From Myxococcales bacterium (GTDB lineage Bacteria > Myxococcota_A > Bradymonadia > UBA7976 > UBA1532): 64,000 bases of DNA. Numbering within the stretch: position 1 is the first letter of the stretch; each line of letters opens with the position of its first letter. The position numbers were made by a program, and so were the translations under genes. Location of the stretch: positions 1 to 64,000 of the forward strand of contig PCCS01000058.1 in the NCBI GenBank assembly GCA_002731825.1. The letters are read 5' to 3'. This document shows, piece by piece, positions 37,806 to 46,726 of the stretch. Below the pieces are notes generated by a model. It saw nothing but the letters and a program-made list of their open reading frames with translations. It made no database searches and had not been told where the DNA came from.

Positions 37806-38496
37806 TTCCAACAACTCGACTCCGATCGTCGGCCTCCATCGAATCAGACCGTTTCAATCACCTGAGTGACTATTTTGAAAAATCCTTTTTTAAATAACGC
37901 TATCAGGCCTGATTCTGATTCGACCTTATCCGATATGATATCCGGCAAATATTTAAAAAATACGCAATGATAATCCGTTTACGAATACTGTAAGTGTATG
38001 ATTTTAATTGATTATTATTGTTAATTACGGGGGCCGGCTTACAGAAATCTTCTTAAGGTTTTATGGAAAGTTACGATGTCGTAGGTGGATAAACTTACTA
38101 ATGAACGTGGCTCGATGAAACTATTTGACAAGCCTTATTCCACGACCATGCGCCACAATTCGGGCCGGAGCCCGCAATCGTGGGTTGTTGACTGGGTTTT
38201 ATCGGCAGACACGCGAGCAGGGGCACGTTCTCGCCAAATGAAAGGAGGTTGCCTAGCAGACATTCATTAGACGGTAGGGGTACTGGTCTTTTGAGACACG
38301 TCTGCGCTGCTCAAAAAAACGAACGAAATTTAAAACTCGTGGAGGACGGTTTGGCCATCCTTCACAACCCAAACAACATGGCATCTCTAAATTAGCGCAC
38401 AGATGGGTCTGCGCACAGAGATTAAGCAGGGATGAGGGTCCCTGTTTGGAGTCGGCAAGGTCGCTAACTCGCCTTTAGATTCATGGAGCGAATATT
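37806..38496 (+). promoter_or_regulatory. Long AT-rich leader of the flagellin gene
   Basis: 691 bp without a credible gene. A candidate sigma-28-like site is TAAGGTTT (38054-38061) with CGAT at 38074-38077; the spacing is one base short of consensus. A perfect AAAGGAGGTT sits at 38241 with no start codon placed to use it. Near the gene, CAGGGA-N6-TCCCTG (38427-38444) forms a stem-loop containing AGGGA. ATGGA overlaps the flagellin ribosome site at 38483-38488. Both fit the ANGGA core bound by CsrA, so post-transcriptional control is possible. The track ORF 38085-38270 is not convincing. Confidence 0.4.
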
Positions 38497-39942
38497 ATGG
38501 GTCTTTTCGTTAATTCGAATTCTTCGTCAGCGAACGCAATGCGTAACTTAAACCGGTCCACTCGGTCTCTTGGAACATCGTTTCAACGCCTGTCTAGCGG
38601 CATGCGTATTAACAGTGCCAAGGACGATGCAGCTGGTCTGGCGATCAGCGAGAGAATGACTACGCAAGTTCGTGGTCTTACTCAAGCGATTCGCAATACC
38701 AATGACGGTATGTCATTGGCTCAGACTGCTGAAGGGGCTTTGCAAGAGACAACTTCGATCTTGCAGCGGATGAGAGAGCTTTCCGTTCAATCGGCGAATG
38801 ATACAAATACAGAAGCTGACAGAGGTTCGATGCAGGAAGAGGTCGATGCGTTGGTCTCAGAACTGAATCGGATCGCAGAGCGGACGACATTTAACAACCA
38901 GAACATCCTTGATGGTTCATTCACGGGTGCGAAGTTCCATATCGGAGCTAACGCTCGAGAGAATCTGACCATCAGCGTAAAGGATGCGAGAGCAAATAGT
39001 CTTGGGCGACAGGCTCGATATTCTAGTTCGGCTGACATTTCGGTGGCTGCTGGACAGAATCTCAGTGATGGAGACGTCACCATTCGTGGTGTCACGATCC
39101 GGTCTACTGTTGCTGCAGACGATGCGCTTTCGACAACATTGAACGATGCGTCGGCGATCGCGAAAGCAGCAGCAATCAACGATTCGAGCGAATTCACAGG
39201 TGTAACAGCCTTGGTTGACGCGACGATTGTTGAATCGACTGGTGATATCCAGGCAGTGACATTGGACTCTACCAATAACGTGACCATTAACGGTGTGACA
39301 CTCACCGGGTTTCGGGTTGAAGACAATGATGCCAACGATAAACTGGTCAATCAGATTAACGCGATTGCCGATGAGACGGGCGTTGTTGCATCTCTGGATG
39401 AAAATCACCGTCTTGTCCTGACCGCTGATGATGGCAGAAATGTCGAAATCACGGTCTTGGGTAATGCCACTCGATTGGGCATTACTGCTGGGGCTGGAAC
39501 CACAGTAACTGGTGGTCGGCTCACATTGGAGTCAGAGGATCAATTCGACCTCGGTGGCGCGGCTATAACAAAGCTTGGCGACGTCGGTGGTGCAGGTGCG
39601 ACTCTCTTCGGTGTGAACGATGCCAATTCGGTGCAAACGCTGGATATCACTGACCGGGATGGTGCCAATCGGGCTCTCTCGATTCTTGATAAGGCGATTG
39701 GTCAAGTCTCTGCAAGTCGAGCGTCATTGGGTGCAGTACAAAATAGGTTGGCTTCAACCGTGCGTAACCTTGAGGTGGGCACGGAGAACCTGACGGCCTC
39801 TCGAAGCAGAATCCAAGATGCGGATTTTGCCAAAGAGTCAGCAGAGTTCTCGAAGTTAAAGATTGTTCAGCAGGCAGGCGTTTCCGTCTTGTCTCAGGCC
39901 AATCAGCAACCGAATATTGCCCTGTCACTTATCGGAGGTTAA
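38497..39942 (+). CDS. fliC: Flagellin
   Basis: 481 residues. The conserved N-terminal D0/D1 helices (TRSLGTSFQRLSSGMRINSA, DDAAGLAISERM, NDGMSLAQTAEGAL) and C-terminal helices (NLTASRSRIQDADFAKESAE, VLSQANQQPNIALSLI) are complete. The central part carries two flagellin-IN-type units (AADDALSTT; LTADDGRN). GGAG lies 8 bp before the ATG. It forms the main filament after export by the flagellar type III system. A strong terminator follows, so it is probably monocistronic, with the long leader as its control region. Confidence 0.95.
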   Translation: MGLFVNSNSSSANAMRNLNRSTRSLGTSFQRLSSGMRINSAKDDAAGLAISERMTTQVRGLTQAIRNTNDGMSLAQTAEGALQETTSILQRMRELSVQSANDTNTEADRGSMQEEVDALVSELNRIAERTTFNNQNILDGSFTGAKFHIGANARENLTISVKDARANSLGRQARYSSSADISVAAGQNLSDGDVTIRGVTIRSTVAADDALSTTLNDASAIAKAAAINDSSEFTGVTALVDATIVESTGDIQAVTLDSTNNVTINGVTLTGFRVEDNDANDKLVNQINAIADETGVVASLDENHRLVLTADDGRNVEITVLGNATRLGITAGAGTTVTGGRLTLESEDQFDLGGAAITKLGDVGGAGATLFGVNDANSVQTLDITDRDGANRALSILDKAIGQVSASRASLGAVQNRLASTVRNLEVGTENLTASRSRIQDADFAKESAEFSKLKIVQQAGVSVLSQANQQPNIALSLIGG

Positions 39943-40054
39943 TACCCTTCCTTAAAAGGTGGCACGACGATCTGAAATCCGGCCCTTGGGTCGTCTGTGT
40001 TGCCAAATTTGACATCGATTTCATAGGCCAAAGAAATCGGTGTCAGCCCTTACA

Positions 40055-40095
40055 AACCGCCAAGGTGGCTTGCTACCTTGGCGGTTTTCTTTTTT
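40055..40095 (+). terminator. Rho-independent terminator of the flagellin gene
   Basis: AACCGCCAAGGT and ACCTTGGCGGTT make a perfect 12-bp stem with an 8-nt loop, followed by TTCTTTTTT. It lies 113 bp after the flagellin stop and just before the convergent spermidine-synthase-like gene. Confidence 0.93.
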
Positions 40096-40116
40096 GGGCT
40101 TTCGCTTACTCAGTGC

Positions 40117-42114
40117 TCATTTCAAAATGGGTAAAAGCGGAGCGAAGTCATCTCTCCACGTGATGATTGACTCGGGCGTCTCGATGATCGGCAATTCATA
40201 TTGCTTAAGACTTTCATCGTCCTTAGCCAAAAAAGCCCACTCACTAATGTAATGTCCCAAGGGCGATGAGGCGCGATGTCGAACCCATGAAAATGATAAG
40301 TCGTATCGTCTACCGTGGCTTTCAACAACCCGCTTTAGATCGGCGTGGCGATTGGAGACATTGATGGCAATTAGACCGTCATGACGGAGTTGACGTGAGT
40401 ATATGGCCAAGGCTTCTTCCGTCAGTAAATGTGCTGGAATTGCATCGCCTGTAAATGCATCGACAATCAATATGTCGAACCCCTGAACGCCCATCATTTC
40501 GAGGCTTTTTCGTCCATCACCGAGGACGATGTCCACCTGACCTTGTGCCGATTTCAAATAGCTGAAATGAGTTTTGGCAATCTGGACGACGAGGGGATTT
40601 AATTCAAAGAATGTATATCTATCACCTGGACGAGAATAGGCCGTCAAGGTCCCAACCCCCAATCCCAAGATACCTACTTTCCTAACTTTTTTTCGCTGAC
40701 TTAAGACTCGGCCGATACCGGAAGCTTCGGTAAAATAAGCCGTTGGTTCTTGGCGATACTGTTCACCCAGGTATTGAAAGCCATGGCTGATTCGCCCATC
40801 GAGTAGGTGAATGAGCCCCCCTTTCTTCTTTGGGACTGGGTAGCTCTTAATTTTCAGAGTGCCATACGCGTTTCTATACACGTGTGTTTGGCCACTGAGT
40901 TCTTTGACGGTTTTGTAGCCAAGCACGGAGCTGAGGGAGACCAGCGAGATCAGTCCGATGACCGTACTCGGATAGACGGTCGCAAAAGACGACAGACGCT
41001 CAATCCGTGTTCGAGATGCATGCCAAAGGAAAGCGACGGTCGCTATGATGGTGAGGTCGACTTCAAGGCGTAGATTGACAAATGCAGGTAAGATGAAGCC
41101 AACAATAAGGCCACCGACAACGCCGCCCGCCGCAATAGAGACATAATAATTGGTCAATTGGTGAGTCGTTGGCTGCCTTCGAACCAGTTCAGCGTGGACG
41201 CTCATACAGCCTATGCCCAATATGGTGCACCACCCCGCCAGTTGCATAGACCAGTGGACAGACCAAGATTCAAGTCGCAGATAAATGAAGAGCATCAGGA
41301 CCGACACACCGAGAATCCAGCGCCTATGGCCCATCCATATTCGAGGAAAACCGAAGGTGATAATGAAGGTTATTAAATAGACGGCAAGGGGTGAGACCCA
41401 GAGAATCGGAGTTACGGTGAGATCGACGCTAATCGCCTCGCTTATGCTGACTAAAAGTGCAACTCCAAGCGCCGATGGCCACATCCAGGTCCAGCGAAGA
41501 TCCAGTTTATGGATGTCAGCAGTCGATTGGTGACCTGAAAGACGGTGTGAGATGACAATTATGACAAATAGACAGCAGAATATTGAGAAAAGGACACTCC
41601 ACAGGATGAACTGATCCGACACGCTCAGATTAGGCTCTACCAGGAATGGATAACTGAGTAGGCCAAAGAGTGAACCCCCATTTGACCAAGCAAACAGAGT
41701 AAATGTCGTCTGCCCTTTTGAATCACCGATGATCCATTGAACGATGGGTGAAGATGCATAAAGAATTAAGCTCGGTACACCGATGGAGACGGAGAGCAAA
41801 AACCATACATCTTGCAGTGGGTGGTCACCGGCTGGCCCATCGGTGAAACCAACAGGCAGCTGAAAGAGCGTGGCAGCCATCAGAATCAGGCAGAGGGACA
41901 ACGCGAATTTGGAGCGGCTGGCAACCCAGTGACTGAGTAAGTACCCGACGAGTAAGGTCAGCTGAAAAAAGATCAGGCTGCTGGTCCACACCGCGCTTGA
42001 CCCACCAAAAATAGGAAGCAGGGCCCTGGCCGCAAGTGGCTGGATAGACCACGAGAGCAGTGAGCCGAGGCCCACAACCAACGCGGCCAATCGATAATTT
42101 GTGTGTGGCGTCAC
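40117..42114 (-). CDS. Membrane-fused spermidine synthase-like protein
   Basis: 665 residues. The N-terminal ~410 residues contain about 11-12 hydrophobic helices. The C-terminal ~240 residues form a spermidine-synthase-type SAM-binding fold: VGILGLGVGTLTAYSRPGD, FFELNPLVVQIA, VLGDGRKSLEMM and DILIVDAFTGDAIPAHLLT. In true spermidine synthases a GGGDG loop and a catalytic Asp follow; here the loop is GLGVGT, so polyamine synthesis is doubtful. Members of this fused group are annotated only by similarity. Its 3' end converges on the flagellin terminator. Confidence 0.82.
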   Translation of the reverse strand: MTPHTNYRLAALVVGLGSLLSWSIQPLAARALLPIFGGSSAVWTSSLIFFQLTLLVGYLLSHWVASRSKFALSLCLILMAATLFQLPVGFTDGPAGDHPLQDVWFLLSVSIGVPSLILYASSPIVQWIIGDSKGQTTFTLFAWSNGGSLFGLLSYPFLVEPNLSVSDQFILWSVLFSIFCCLFVIIVISHRLSGHQSTADIHKLDLRWTWMWPSALGVALLVSISEAISVDLTVTPILWVSPLAVYLITFIITFGFPRIWMGHRRWILGVSVLMLFIYLRLESWSVHWSMQLAGWCTILGIGCMSVHAELVRRQPTTHQLTNYYVSIAAGGVVGGLIVGFILPAFVNLRLEVDLTIIATVAFLWHASRTRIERLSSFATVYPSTVIGLISLVSLSSVLGYKTVKELSGQTHVYRNAYGTLKIKSYPVPKKKGGLIHLLDGRISHGFQYLGEQYRQEPTAYFTEASGIGRVLSQRKKVRKVGILGLGVGTLTAYSRPGDRYTFFELNPLVVQIAKTHFSYLKSAQGQVDIVLGDGRKSLEMMGVQGFDILIVDAFTGDAIPAHLLTEEALAIYSRQLRHDGLIAINVSNRHADLKRVVESHGRRYDLSFSWVRHRASSPLGHYISEWAFLAKDDESLKQYELPIIETPESIITWRDDFAPLLPILK

Positions 42115-42158
42115 GTTGCTGGTCCGATTAATACCCGCTCACCGAGCGCGGTGTACTT

Positions 42159-42863
42159 TCACCCTGCCACACGCCCAATATAGAGATGGGCTACGCCGAA
42201 GGTCAGTCGAATGACTTTGATATCTGTCAAACCTGCATTTGTCATCATCTTAGCAAAATCGTCTGCAGGCGGAAACGCGGCGATGGATTTTTGGAGATAG
42301 CGGTACTCTTTCTTACCCGACAAAATCCAGCCCATCATTGGGACGATGTGATGGACATGAAGCCGAGCCATGAATGACATTAAGCCCCCTTTGGGCTCGG
42401 AGAGTTCAAGAATCGAGACAACCCCGCCGGGTTTCACGACCCGAGCCATCTCTTGAAGGCCTTTTACGCGATCCGGTACATTTCGAATCCCGAATGCGAT
42501 TGTGCAGCCGCTAAATCTGTCCGTCTCGAAGTCCATTGCCTGCGCATCGCCGAGAACCAAGGTCACCCTGTCTCCGAGCTTCCGTGACTTAATCTTCGTG
42601 TGACCCACGTCGAGCATGCCTTGGCTTGGGTCCAGTCCGACCACTGTGGTCTGAGGATGAACGCGTGCCAGGGCTAGACCAACATCAGCGGTTCCCGTTG
42701 CAACATCCAACAGCTCTCCATCGCTTGGCATCGACTCAATCAGCTGTTTTCTCCAGCCGCGATCCATGCCGAAACTCATCAGTCGATTGAGGAGATCATA
42801 CCGTTTTGCGATCTGATCGAACATCGCACCGCTTCCATCTGCTCTCGCCATCTGTGTTGTCAT
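42159..42863 (-). CDS. menG: Demethylmenaquinone methyltransferase
   Basis: 234 residues of the UbiE/MenG family. The SAM motif LLDVATGTADVGLAL, LGDAQAMDF and the family signature FGIRNVPDRVKGLQEMARVV are visible, with SILELSEP after it. It methylates demethylmenaquinone in the last step of the pathway. Its ATG overlaps the DAHP synthase stop by 4 bp. Last gene of the men operon; no ubiquinone genes are present, so menG is the right reading rather than ubiE. Confidence 0.92.
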   Translation of the reverse strand: MTTQMARADGSGAMFDQIAKRYDLLNRLMSFGMDRGWRKQLIESMPSDGELLDVATGTADVGLALARVHPQTTVVGLDPSQGMLDVGHTKIKSRKLGDRVTLVLGDAQAMDFETDRFSGCTIAFGIRNVPDRVKGLQEMARVVKPGGVVSILELSEPKGGLMSFMARLHVHHIVPMMGWILSGKKEYRYLQKSIAAFPPADDFAKMMTNAGLTDIKVIRLTFGVAHLYIGRVAG

Positions 42864-43855
42864 TCAATGCACTCCAGCTCTAGGGATTTCGAGAGATGTC
42901 TGAGGGTTTCATAACTCAACGCTTGAGGGCCATCTGACAGCGCGGTACTGGGGTCGGGATGAACCTCGACCATCACACCAACAGCCCCCGCAGCGATCGA
43001 CGCCTTCGACAGCGGAACAACCAAATCACGCCGTCCAGCCGCATGGGACGGGTCGACGATGACGGGCAGCCCGTAATGGTGGCTGAGTAGAGCGACTGCG
43101 CCCAGGTCGATTAGATTTCTCGTCTCATTATCGAAACCACGAATCCCTCGTTCGCAAAAGAGGACGCTGTCAGCGCCACTGGCATAGAGGTATTCAGCGG
43201 CCATCAGCCACTCTGACACTGTTGCCGAACGACCCCGCTTGAGCATGACACATTTTTTCGCTTCGCCCACCTGCCTGAGCAGAGCAAAGTTCTGCATATT
43301 TCGCGAGCCAACCTGAACAATGTCAGTGATGTCAGCGACTGTTTTCACGTCGTGTTCTGACATGACTTCTGTGACAATGCGCAGCTGGTGCCGGTCCGCA
43401 GCGCGCCTCATCCACTGCAATGCGGGTGCCCCAAATCCTGAGAAAGAATAGGGTGACGTCCTTGGCTTGTACGCTCCACCTCGTAATACTTTACCACCGG
43501 CCCGTGCAACCTGGCTTGCGATGCTTTCAATCCGCTCCTCAGAGTCAATACTGCATGGACCGGCGATCAATGTCGGCGCTGCTGGTCTAAATTGCAGTCC
43601 GCCCACGTCGACGCTCTTATGGCACTTCAAATCGACCTTTGGGTGCTGACTTTCGGTTTTGAATATATGACCGACGCCGTCCACGGCCGTTATTTTTTCC
43701 GGGTCAACAGGCGTTGAGTGGCCCTTGACGATGAACCCGGTTGCTGTACCGTCTTGGTCAAGCAAGGTCTCTAACCAAAGACCGAGTCCCGTCAGTGCCT
43801 TCTTCACCGAGTTGGCATCGGCTGTCGATGTCAGATTAATCAACATGCGTGTCAC
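42860..43855 (-). CDS. aroF: 3-deoxy-7-phosphoheptulonate (DAHP) synthase, type I-beta
   Basis: 331 residues. An N-terminal ferredoxin-like regulatory part (about 1-80) precedes the TIM barrel with LIAGPCSIDSEERI, KVLRGGAYKPRTSPYSFSG, ERGIRGFDNETRN and VDPSHAAGRRD. This is the AroF/AroA-beta form common in Firmicutes and deltaproteobacteria. It condenses PEP and erythrose-4-phosphate at the entry to the shikimate pathway. Its place between the polyprenyl synthase and menG, with 4-bp overlaps on both sides, suggests a copy dedicated to feeding chorismate into menaquinone. Confidence 0.93.
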   Translation of the reverse strand: MTRMLINLTSTADANSVKKALTGLGLWLETLLDQDGTATGFIVKGHSTPVDPEKITAVDGVGHIFKTESQHPKVDLKCHKSVDVGGLQFRPAAPTLIAGPCSIDSEERIESIASQVARAGGKVLRGGAYKPRTSPYSFSGFGAPALQWMRRAADRHQLRIVTEVMSEHDVKTVADITDIVQVGSRNMQNFALLRQVGEAKKCVMLKRGRSATVSEWLMAAEYLYASGADSVLFCERGIRGFDNETRNLIDLGAVALLSHHYGLPVIVDPSHAAGRRDLVVPLSKASIAAGAVGVMVEVHPDPSTALSDGPQALSYETLRHLSKSLELECIE

Positions 43856-44943
43856 CTCGACCGTTCAAGTGCTGTATGGATAACGGCCTTTAATGCGGAC
43901 CGCGATGGACCGTCTGGCAATTGTCTCAGTGATTTGAGTGCTTTGTCTGCAAAATCGGCAGCCCGCTCATGGGTTGCCTCGATAGCACCCGTCGCAGCAA
44001 TGGCTTCTACAAGGGATTTTGCATCAGATTGCGTCGGCTCGTCCACAGCACTGGCATATTGCCTCAATCGTAGCAGCAGTTCAGGAGACCGTTCTGCCGC
44101 CAGAATCATCGGCCAAGTGAGCTTGCCCTCTCTCAAATCAAGACAGGTATCTTTACCCGTTTCTGTCGGGTCACCACAGAGGTCTAATTTGTCGTCGACC
44201 AATTGGAATGTCATCCCCAGGTTGATGCCTACGTCACTCAAAAGATTGATTTGGCGCTCGTTTAAATCGCCTAAGAGAGCACCGGCTTCCAAAGCCCATT
44301 GGAAGAGGGCAGCCGTTTTTCCATGCACGACCTCTTGATACAACCCTCTGTCTGGTCTGAAACAGTTTCGCATGTCTAACTGAAGTGCTTCGGCGTGTAC
44401 CATCTGTGAGATCACATCGAGCAGGGACGACACCAATCTTGGGTCGGCGCCGTTGACGCGTCTCAGCGCGTCGACCAGAAGATGGTCACCCCCTAAAACA
44501 CTCGCGGAATTTCCATAGACCATTCGGGCAGTCGGATGTCCGCGACGCTCCTCACCCTGGTCGATTACATCATCGTGCAGGAGCGTTGCAGAGTGGACTA
44601 ACTCTGCGGCAATCGCCACCTGTTTGACATCCTCATCGAAGGCCCGTTCACCCATTCGTGCAGCCAAGAGGGTGCAGATCGGTCTCACCCGCTTGCCCGC
44701 TTTGTGCAGTAGATATTGGACCGCCTTCCAAGCAAGGTCTTTACCGGGGTCTGTCACGACTGAGCCCAAATCGACCTCGAGGTCGTAGAGGTCATCGGCG
44801 AGCCAATCCCTTAACTCGATGAGTCTCTTCGATACGTCATCGGCCTGATTTCGTTGTGTTGTTGATGCCAGTGTCGTAAGCACTGGATCCGTGTTGGCTG
44901 GCTGTTCAGCCAACTTCACCCGAAATGTACTTTGCTTAGTCAT
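43852..44943 (-). CDS. Polyprenyl diphosphate synthase (menaquinone side chain)
   Basis: 363 residues from ATG 44943 (MTKQSTF); the track start at 45000 is 19 codons earlier. Both Asp-rich motifs are present: LLHDDVIDQGEERRG (FARM) and FQLVDDKLD (SARM). The KAGKRVRP substrate motif is at about 70. The last ~60 residues (FADKALKSLRQLPDGPSRSAL) are typical of the long-chain trans-prenyltransferases. ATG overlaps the menE stop as ATGACTAA (8 bp). In this operon it most likely makes the isoprenoid tail joined by MenA; chain length cannot be read from sequence. Confidence 0.92.
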   Translation of the reverse strand: MTKQSTFRVKLAEQPANTDPVLTTLASTTQRNQADDVSKRLIELRDWLADDLYDLEVDLGSVVTDPGKDLAWKAVQYLLHKAGKRVRPICTLLAARMGERAFDEDVKQVAIAAELVHSATLLHDDVIDQGEERRGHPTARMVYGNSASVLGGDHLLVDALRRVNGADPRLVSSLLDVISQMVHAEALQLDMRNCFRPDRGLYQEVVHGKTAALFQWALEAGALLGDLNERQINLLSDVGINLGMTFQLVDDKLDLCGDPTETGKDTCLDLREGKLTWPMILAAERSPELLLRLRQYASAVDEPTQSDAKSLVEAIAATGAIEATHERAADFADKALKSLRQLPDGPSRSALKAVIHTALERSR

Positions 44944-46726
44944 TTTGATCAGCCTCTCGACCGTTGGGTATTTGCTTATGTCCTTCAAACACGAATTCAC
45001 TCCTCGATTCCATGAGGTCGACCGTGCGGGGATCGTTTTCTATGGTCGCGCCTTCGAGTACGCTCACGTCTGTTTCGAAGAAATGCTGACCGCTGCCTTC
45101 GGAGACTTCGATCGCATCTTCGATTCCGCTGGCATTGGTTTGCCCCTCGTCTTCGCCGACTCGTCGTTCAACCAACCCATGCGTCGAGGCGAGCGTTTGC
45201 TTGCCTCTATGGAGATTGAGCGTCTGAGTCAACGATCGATTACATTTAAATGCTCGGTCGTCGGAATTCTCGATGGAAATCTGCGCTGCGTCGTCCGCCA
45301 GAAGCACGCTTTCGTTGCCTTTCCAGAATTTGAGCCAACGGAATGCCCACCTGATTTCGTCGACCGACTCGTCGGTGTTGGCCTCTCCAAGCCCTAATCT
45401 GCTCCGAAGCTGCATCCGATCCACCTTACCCACTCCCTTAATTGGTATTTCCGGGACCAGGATCCAAACTTTCGGCACCTCATGTCGTTCCAGCGTCGAA
45501 CGCCCCATTCGGACCAGCTCTTCTAGTTCAGTTTCGAATTCGTAACCCTCATTCAACGCGACACAAACGCAGATGATTTGACCCCATTGCTCATCGTCCA
45601 GTCCGATAGCGACACACCCATTGATGCTTTCATGTTGCTCAAAGGTGCGCTCAACTGATTGAGGCTGGATTTTTTCCCCACCGCTTATCAAGACCGAATC
45701 GGAGCGGCCCTCTACGTTAACACGACCATTTTCTATGACACCTAGGTCCCGAGTCAGGAGGCCACCTGGACAGGTCGGCCCATCTATTCTCAGTCGATTA
45801 TCTTCGTTCGAGACCACAGTGAATGGCAAAGGCGAACCACAATCATGGGTCATCGGATTTTGGTCCGGTGATTGTGTGGCCGCCTGCGAGGCGCACTCCG
45901 TCATACCCCAGGTCAAAATGACTGGGATTCCAGCTTCGATCGCAGCGTTGTATAGCGATTTAGAACAATGAGCTCCGCCCACGAGGACACAGCGAAGTTT
46001 TGAGTAATGCGATGGGTCTGTTTCAGATGCCAGAAGACGGCTTAGCATGGTCGGCACCAACGACACCATCGTCACCTCGCCTGAATGCAAACGATCGGAC
46101 ACCCGTTGGGATTGGAATGGCAAACACAGTTCGGCGCTGATGCCGTACCAAACCGCCCGAAGTAAGATGGATGCGCCGCCAATGTGATGGGGCGGTAAGC
46201 ACATCAACCAGTTATCATCGATGTGGTGACCTAAGCGAATAGCAGACCCCATTGCGCTGAAAAAGAGTTGCCCAGTGGTCAGTGGTATGACTTTTGGACA
46301 CCCTGTACTGCCAGTAGTCGCAATCAGCAGGCGGTCTTCATCGAGCGGCCAACGCGGTGCGAATCCGCCAGCACGAGTTTCTTCTCGGTCGACCGTGATC
46401 ACATCCTCACGACTCTCGATCAATGTTGTGACATTGAGGTCTTTTAATTGACGATCACTCAGTCGTAGGTCATCTCCCATAGGGAAAACAGCGGCATTAC
46501 ACCACCCGATGGCGTGGAAATTGATCAGCCAATCCAGGTTTTGTTTGCCTGTCAAACCAACCACAGTACCCCCGTCAACGCCCATGCCCTTTAAAACGGC
46601 GCCGCGAGCTGCGACGTGCGTCAGCAATTGCTCATAGGTAAGCGAGGTCAGGCCATCCCGAATCGCGATTCGATGGGGGTGAGCCTGGGCTGCTTGAAAA
46701 AGAGGGTGTGGAAGCCAGGTTGTCAT
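44936..46726 (-). CDS. menE: o-Succinylbenzoate-CoA ligase with a 143-residue C-terminal extension
   Basis: 596 residues from ATG 46726 (MTTWLPHPLFQ), which overlaps the menC stop by 4 bp. The acyl-adenylate core is clear: LLIATTGSTGCPKVIPLT, LTWGMTECASQ, GRSDSVLISGGEKI and IPIKGVGKVDRMQLRSRLG, the usual C-terminal end of the family. About 143 more codons follow, encoding an acidic, polar stretch without recognisable domains. That stretch lies exactly opposite the thioesterase gene at 44978-45397, in codon register. The long frame ends as ATGACTAA with the next gene's ATG, in keeping with the rest of the operon, so the extension is probably really translated. Confidence 0.88.
   Translation of the reverse strand: MTTWLPHPLFQAAQAHPHRIAIRDGLTSLTYEQLLTHVAARGAVLKGMGVDGGTVVGLTGKQNLDWLINFHAIGWCNAAVFPMGDDLRLSDRQLKDLNVTTLIESREDVITVDREETRAGGFAPRWPLDEDRLLIATTGSTGCPKVIPLTTGQLFFSAMGSAIRLGHHIDDNWLMCLPPHHIGGASILLRAVWYGISAELCLPFQSQRVSDRLHSGEVTMVSLVPTMLSRLLASETDPSHYSKLRCVLVGGAHCSKSLYNAAIEAGIPVILTWGMTECASQAATQSPDQNPMTHDCGSPLPFTVVSNEDNRLRIDGPTCPGGLLTRDLGVIENGRVNVEGRSDSVLISGGEKIQPQSVERTFEQHESINGCVAIGLDDEQWGQIICVCVALNEGYEFETELEELVRMGRSTLERHEVPKVWILVPEIPIKGVGKVDRMQLRSRLGLGEANTDESVDEIRWAFRWLKFWKGNESVLLADDAAQISIENSDDRAFKCNRSLTQTLNLHRGKQTLASTHGLVERRVGEDEGQTNASGIEDAIEVSEGSGQHFFETDVSVLEGATIENDPRTVDLMESRSEFVFEGHKQIPNGREADQND
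44978..45397 (+). CDS. menI: Hotdog-fold acyl-CoA thioesterase, probable DHNA-CoA thioesterase
   Basis: 139 residues from ATG 44978 (MSFKHEF); the track start 44891 adds an unrelated hydrophobic leader. The 4-hydroxybenzoyl-CoA thioesterase pattern is visible: HEVDRAGIVFYGRAFEYAHVCFEEML, cut here to its core DRAGIVFYGRAFEY, then MRRGERLLASMEIERLSQRS. In a menaquinone locus the natural substrate is 1,4-dihydroxy-2-naphthoyl-CoA. It is the only plus-strand gene between 40095 and 51830 and lies wholly inside the 3' part of menE on the other strand. Any promoter must lie within the polyprenyl synthase gene. The gene symbol is an inference from context. Confidence 0.75.
   Translation: MSFKHEFTPRFHEVDRAGIVFYGRAFEYAHVCFEEMLTAAFGDFDRIFDSAGIGLPLVFADSSFNQPMRRGERLLASMEIERLSQRSITFKCSVVGILDGNLRCVVRQKHAFVAFPEFEPTECPPDFVDRLVGVGLSKP

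Noticed and set aside
38196-38203. Sigma-28 -10 element (TTATCGGC, reverse of GCCGATAA)
   Set aside because: It faces the minus strand and has no matching -35 element.
38085-38270. 61-residue ORF in the flagellin leader
   Set aside because: Poor start context and no recognisable features.
38400-38496. c-di-GMP riboswitch before the flagellin gene
   Set aside because: The conserved GEMM core is not present; only a simple stem-loop is seen.
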